This document shows positions 59,863 to 62,714 of a DNA stretch of 62,714 bases, piece after piece. Position numbers and translations under genes: made by a program. Numbering within the stretch: position 1 is the stretch's first letter; each line of letters opens with the position of its first letter. Origin of the DNA: Chloroflexota bacterium (lineage in GTDB: Bacteria > Chloroflexota > Anaerolineae > Aggregatilineales > Phototrophicaceae); contig WTGF01000066.1 of the NCBI GenBank assembly GCA_011525385.1, positions 1 to 62,714 on the forward strand, in the 5' to 3' direction. The notes under the pieces were generated by a model. The model was not told where the DNA came from, ran no database searches, and saw nothing but the letters and a program-made list of their open reading frames with translations.

Positions 59863-59910
59863 GCATCCGATCCCACAACGCAACAAGATACAAATGACCG
59901 AGGAATATCC

Positions 59911-61722
59911 ATGTCCGACGAACGTTATGAAAACAGTCAACTCTACAAGATTCGCCATTCGGCTGCCCATGTGATGGCAGAGGCGATGCTGGAGCGCTTC
60001 CCCGAAGCCAAGATCGCCATCGGTCCGCCCATCGAAGACGGCTTCTATTACGATTTCGATCTGCCGACCGCCATCAACGATGAGGATATCAAATGGGTCG
60101 AAAAACGCATGAAAAAGCTCCTCGCGCAAAGTCACAGATTTACCCTCCGCGAGGTCACGCCGGCGGAAGCGCGCGAAATCTTCCACGACCAGCCCTATAA
60201 GCTGGAGTTGATAGATGATCTCGTGAATGGGGGGCAAGACGACAACGGCAGTCCCATCGCCGCTCCGTCAGAGAACCTGACAATTTACACGCAGAGCAAC
60301 TTCAGCGACCTCTGCCGCGGACCCCACGTCGAAAGCACCAAAGAGATCAATCCCAAAGCCGTCAGCATATCGCTGCGGCGGCCCGCCGGGGCCTATTGGC
60401 GCGGCGATGAAAAGCGACAGCAACTGACGCGAATCTACGGCACCGCCTGGGAGACGCCGGAGGAACTGCGCGATTATCGCGCGCGGCTGGCAGAAGCCAT
60501 CAAGCGCGATCATCGCGTCCTGGGCGAAAAGCTGGATCTCTTCGTGATCGACGCCATGGTCGGCAAGGGTCTGCCGCTGTGGCTGCCCAATGGCGCTGTC
60601 CTGCGCGACACGCTGGAGCGCTGGCTGCGCGATATCCAGATCGAGCGCGGCTATCTGCCGGTGGTCACGCCGCATTTGGGCAATATCGAGCTGTACAAGA
60701 CCTCCGGGCACTACCCCTATTACGCCGATAGCCAGTACAGTCCCATTGATGTCGACGGCGACGAGTTCCTGCTCCGGCCCATGAATTGTCCGCATCATTG
60801 CCGCATTTACAGCAGTCAGCCGCGCTCCTATCGAGATTTGCCGCTGCGCTATGCCGAGTTCGGCACGGTGTATCGTTACGAGCAGTCGGGCGAGTTGCGC
60901 GGCTTGACCCGCGTTCGCGGTTTCACCGTCGATGACGCGCATCTCTTCGTCCGTCCCGATCAATTGCTGGGCGAATTCATGGCTGTCGTCAAGTTGATCC
61001 AGCAGGTCTTCGGCTCCTTGGGCATGAGCGATTTCCGCGCCCGCATCGGCACGCGCGATCCCGACAGCGACAAATATGTCGGCGACAACGCCCTGTGGGA
61101 AGAGGCCACCGTCGCTATTGTCGACGCCTGCGAAGAACTGGGGCTAGACTATCACATTGAAGAGGGGGAGGCGGCCTTCTATGGACCCAAGCTCGATTTC
61201 ATCGTGCGCGATGTCTTGAAACGCGAGTGGCAGTTGGGCACCGTACAGGTCGATTACAATCTGCCGGAGCGCTTCGACCTGGAATATGTCGACAGCGACA
61301 ACGAACGAAAGCGCCCGGTCATGATCCATCGCGCGCCCTTCGGCAGCCTGGAACGCTTCATCGGCATCTTGATCGAGCATTTCGCCGGAGCCTTCCCGCC
61401 CTGGCTGGCGCCGATTCAAGCGGTCATCATCCCGATCCGCGAGAGCCACAACGACTACGCGGTCGAGGTTGAAGAGTTGCTCAAGACACGTGGCATGCGC
61501 GTCAAGGCTGATCTGCAAGATCGCAATATGCGCTCCAAGATCAAGCAGCACCGGCGGATGAACATTCCCTGGCTGCTGATCGTCGGCGACCGCGATATCG
61601 AGAATCGCACCGTCAGCCTGCGTTTGCGCAGCGATGAAGATCTGGGAGCGCTGCCCCTGGCCGAATTTGTCGGGGCGGCGCGGGAGCGGATCGACAGCTA
61701 TTCGGGGGAGATCCGGCTGTAG
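59911..61722 (+). CDS. thrS: threonyl-tRNA synthetase lacking the N-terminal TGS domain
   Basis: This 603-residue class II synthetase charges tRNA-Thr. The protein starts at once with the editing domain: HSAAH at 16-20 and CRGPH near 135 complete the editing-site metal/His set. The catalytic core has zinc ligand Cys in MNCPHHCRIYS (about 292), motif 2 in FGTVYRYEQSGELRG, and motif 3 in HRAPFGSLERFIGILIEH. The C-terminal anticodon-binding domain follows (about 505-603). Usual bacterial ThrRS is about 640 residues with a TGS domain first; this is missing. The start ATG 59911 has GAGGA upstream, and the preceding in-frame codons do not encode TGS. Confidence 0.94.
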   Translation: MSDERYENSQLYKIRHSAAHVMAEAMLERFPEAKIAIGPPIEDGFYYDFDLPTAINDEDIKWVEKRMKKLLAQSHRFTLREVTPAEAREIFHDQPYKLELIDDLVNGGQDDNGSPIAAPSENLTIYTQSNFSDLCRGPHVESTKEINPKAVSISLRRPAGAYWRGDEKRQQLTRIYGTAWETPEELRDYRARLAEAIKRDHRVLGEKLDLFVIDAMVGKGLPLWLPNGAVLRDTLERWLRDIQIERGYLPVVTPHLGNIELYKTSGHYPYYADSQYSPIDVDGDEFLLRPMNCPHHCRIYSSQPRSYRDLPLRYAEFGTVYRYEQSGELRGLTRVRGFTVDDAHLFVRPDQLLGEFMAVVKLIQQVFGSLGMSDFRARIGTRDPDSDKYVGDNALWEEATVAIVDACEELGLDYHIEEGEAAFYGPKLDFIVRDVLKREWQLGTVQVDYNLPERFDLEYVDSDNERKRPVMIHRAPFGSLERFIGILIEHFAGAFPPWLAPIQAVIIPIRESHNDYAVEVEELLKTRGMRVKADLQDRNMRSKIKQHRRMNIPWLLIVGDRDIENRTVSLRLRSDEDLGALPLAEFVGAARERIDSYSGEIRL

Positions 61723-61748
61723 GACGCGCATGCGCGGAGAAAACACAG

Positions 61749-61771
61749 GGATCAGGCAAAGCGCCTGATCC
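61749..61771. terminator. bidirectional terminator between thrS and tRNA-Arg
   Basis: GGATCAGGC (61749-61757) and GCCTGATCC (61763-61771) make a perfect 9-bp stem with loop AAAGC. On the minus strand it is followed by CTGTGTTTTC; on the plus strand there is no T run. Confidence 0.65.
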
Positions 61772-61781
61772 ATCAACCCTT

Positions 61782-61854
61782 CGCTCCAGGCAGGACTCGA
61801 ACCTGCGACACTTGGTTTAGGAAACCAATGCTCTATCCACTGAGCTACTGGAGC
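61782..61854 (-). tRNA. tRNA-Arg (CCT)
   Basis: Cloverleaf on the minus strand: acceptor GCTCCAG/CTGGAGC, D-arm GCTC-AGTGGATA-GAGC, anticodon arm TTGGT-TTCCTAA-ACCAA with anticodon CCT, T-arm GCAGG-TTCGAGT-CCTGC, discriminator G. It reads AGG codons. Confidence 0.96.
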
Positions 61855-62126
61855 CATGCCGAAATTATAGCAGAGTTGCGTCACGGCTCAAGCGGCGAGC
61901 CGTCCTGAATGCCCCGACGCCGGTGACGAGCGATCAGGCGCTTTCAAGCGCCATACACCCAATTATTGATGCTTAAAAGCCTTGAAAATCCTGGTATAAA
62001 GCTTAGAGTTACGCTAGCAGAGGGACGCAAAATACGCTACCATAACCGAAGTTCGCAATCGTTCCGCCAATTATCGGCTGGGAAGCCGACATGCTTTGGC
62101 TCGAGACACGTTCAAGGAGAGTCCAA

Positions 62127-62480
62127 ATGACCCATATCATCACCAGCCTGTGCCTGCGGGATGGCGCTTGCGTGGAGGTCTGCCCGGTGGAATGCATCAT
62201 CGCCGGCAAACCGGAAAACGAATGGCCCTGGTACTTCATCGACCCCGATACCTGCATTGATTGCGGCGCCTGCATTCCCGAATGCCCCTTCGAAGCCATC
62301 TTCGTCGAAGAAGAGGTATCTTCCGAGTACGAAATGATGGACGGTCAAGAACGTGTGCCCTTTGATACCAAAGTCATCATCGAACATGAAGAGGGCGACA
62401 TTGTCGATCTCACCCCGGACATTCAGCCGAATTACGATTTCTTCACCAGCGGACCGGGCTACGACGCCCTGAACATGTAA
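62127..62480 (+). CDS. ferredoxin with two Fe-S cluster motifs
   Basis: This 117-residue electron carrier has a first cluster site CLRDGACVEVCPVEC (C-x5-C-x3-C-P-x2-C), which resembles that of seven- or eight-iron ferredoxins of the FdxA type. A 20-residue insert with NEWPWYFIDPDT follows, then a canonical CIDCGACIPECP binding one 4Fe-4S cluster. The C-terminal roughly 50 residues are acidic and unique. I start at ATG 62127, with AAGGAGA upstream; an upstream in-frame ATG at 62091 lacks a ribosome site. The partner oxidoreductase is not in the window. Confidence 0.92.
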   Translation: MTHIITSLCLRDGACVEVCPVECIIAGKPENEWPWYFIDPDTCIDCGACIPECPFEAIFVEEEVSSEYEMMDGQERVPFDTKVIIEHEEGDIVDLTPDIQPNYDFFTSGPGYDALNM

Positions 62481-62548
62481 GCGCTGCGCGACGGCATGGT
62501 CAAAATACGGGCGCTCCGCTTCCATGGGCAGCGCGCGTTTGTGCTATA

Positions 62549-62662
62549 AGTAGACCCAAGTAAGTAATGTGAAAAAGCGACAAATGTAGGGGCGGCCAAT
62601 CCGGTCGCCCGATGCCACGGTAGCTTGCGCTTTCGGGCGACATGATATGTCGCCCCTACAAG
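62549..62662. repeat. nested family A hairpins with a family B left end
   Basis: AGTAGACCCAAGTAAGTAAT (about 62549) resembles the left terminal repeat of the element at 21476. Then TGTAGGGGCGGCCAATCCGG with TCGCCC forms hairpin 1, and GGGCGACAT-GAT-ATGTCGCCC (62635-62655) forms a perfect 9-bp hairpin 2. The outer arms TGTAGGGGCG and GTCGCCCCTACA also pair, so the whole unit can fold as one cruciform. I see no gene from 62481 to the window end. Confidence 0.75.
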
Positions 62663-62714
62663 GCTTGTCCGGTACTAACATATGAGTGTTGCCATGGCTC
62701 CATCTTCTCGGCCA

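Noticed and set aside
59824..59910. 29-codon upstream extension of ThrRS, considered as a possible TGS domain
   Set aside because: Too short and without TGS features; it crosses the leader hairpins, and ATG 59911 has a proper ribosome site.

Overview
The window is a 62.7 kb piece of a bacterial chromosome of moderately high GC. Genes are dense, lie on both strands, and often start with GTG or TTG. Several features suggest a free-living Chloroflexota (Anaerolineae-like) heterotroph: secreted LysM-glycosidase fusions, a DUF2304 protein, DUF2961/GH172 and other rare carbohydrate families, a 7Fe/8Fe-type ferredoxin, and many short dispersed hairpin repeats. This assignment is an inference from gene content; there is no rRNA gene to settle it.

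Layout. 0.3-5.3 kb: secreted alpha/beta hydrolase, vanadium-haloperoxidase-like PAP2 protein, PLP dehydratase. 5.3-14.5 kb: FGGY kinase and aldo/keto reductase (one operon), a large secreted/membrane protein with an ABC ATPase, IolB, and a LysM x3 plus glycosidase protein. 14.5-29.8 kb: housekeeping and metabolic genes (ABC-F, PfkB, phosphatase, SDR, membrane glycosyltransferase, cytochrome c/copper monooxygenase fusion, ECF sigma, FtsH) separated by repeat-rich gaps. 29.9-38.0 kb: an accessory stretch with a frameshifted TIR gene and a DUF1883 gene, a small glycine-rich membrane protein, a remnant of an Opp/Dpp ATPase gene, dipeptide-transport ATPases, GDP-fucose synthase, Ndk, and an XRE-ImmA/IrrE plus DUF4411 (PIN) pair. 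38-49.3 kb: thioredoxin-like protein, pteridine-reductase-like SDR, YitT-like protein, MetA, esterase, VOC protein, ankyrin protein, MntA-HepT, threonine dehydratase, IolE-like protein, and a class V aminotransferase with a short SerA. 49.3-54.2 kb: mannonate-dehydratase-like enzyme, a DNA methyltransferase fused to an Mrr-like nuclease domain and coupled to a tiny membrane protein, FAH-family enzyme, lipoprotein. 54.4-62.5 kb: GH172, glycosyltransferase, tRNA-Phe, hydrolase, DUF2304, rhomboid, ThrRS without a TGS domain, tRNA-Arg(CCU), ferredoxin.

How the genes work together. Several enzymes fit breakdown of inositol and sugar acids (IolB, IolE-like, ManD-like, FGGY kinase, aldo/keto reductase, FAH, PfkB). 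Secreted hydrolases (LysM-GH, GH172) and dipeptide-transport ATPases fit scavenging of polymers and peptides. MetA, SerA with its aminotransferase, and threonine dehydratase cover amino-acid metabolism. Four possible defence or toxin-antitoxin units (TIR/DUF1883, XRE-ImmA/PIN, MntA-HepT, methyltransferase-nuclease) lie between 29.9 and 52.3 kb. They are interleaved with housekeeping genes and show no integrase, so they look like single-cassette insertions.

Most gaps over 200 bp hold short repeats of a few recurring families: (A) hairpins with a GGGCGACC core, (B) CCCCTCCCC/GGGGAGGGG elements, one with terminal inverted repeats, (C) a roughly 100-bp element with a GTCGC-ATGA-GCGAC hairpin, (D) ACCGAGGACACCGAG tracts, and (E) GCGTAGACAC modules. 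The best candidates for new biology are the split TIR/DUF1883 cassette, the methyltransferase-nuclease with its coupled membrane microprotein, and the repeat families, which in places supply the ends of coding regions.
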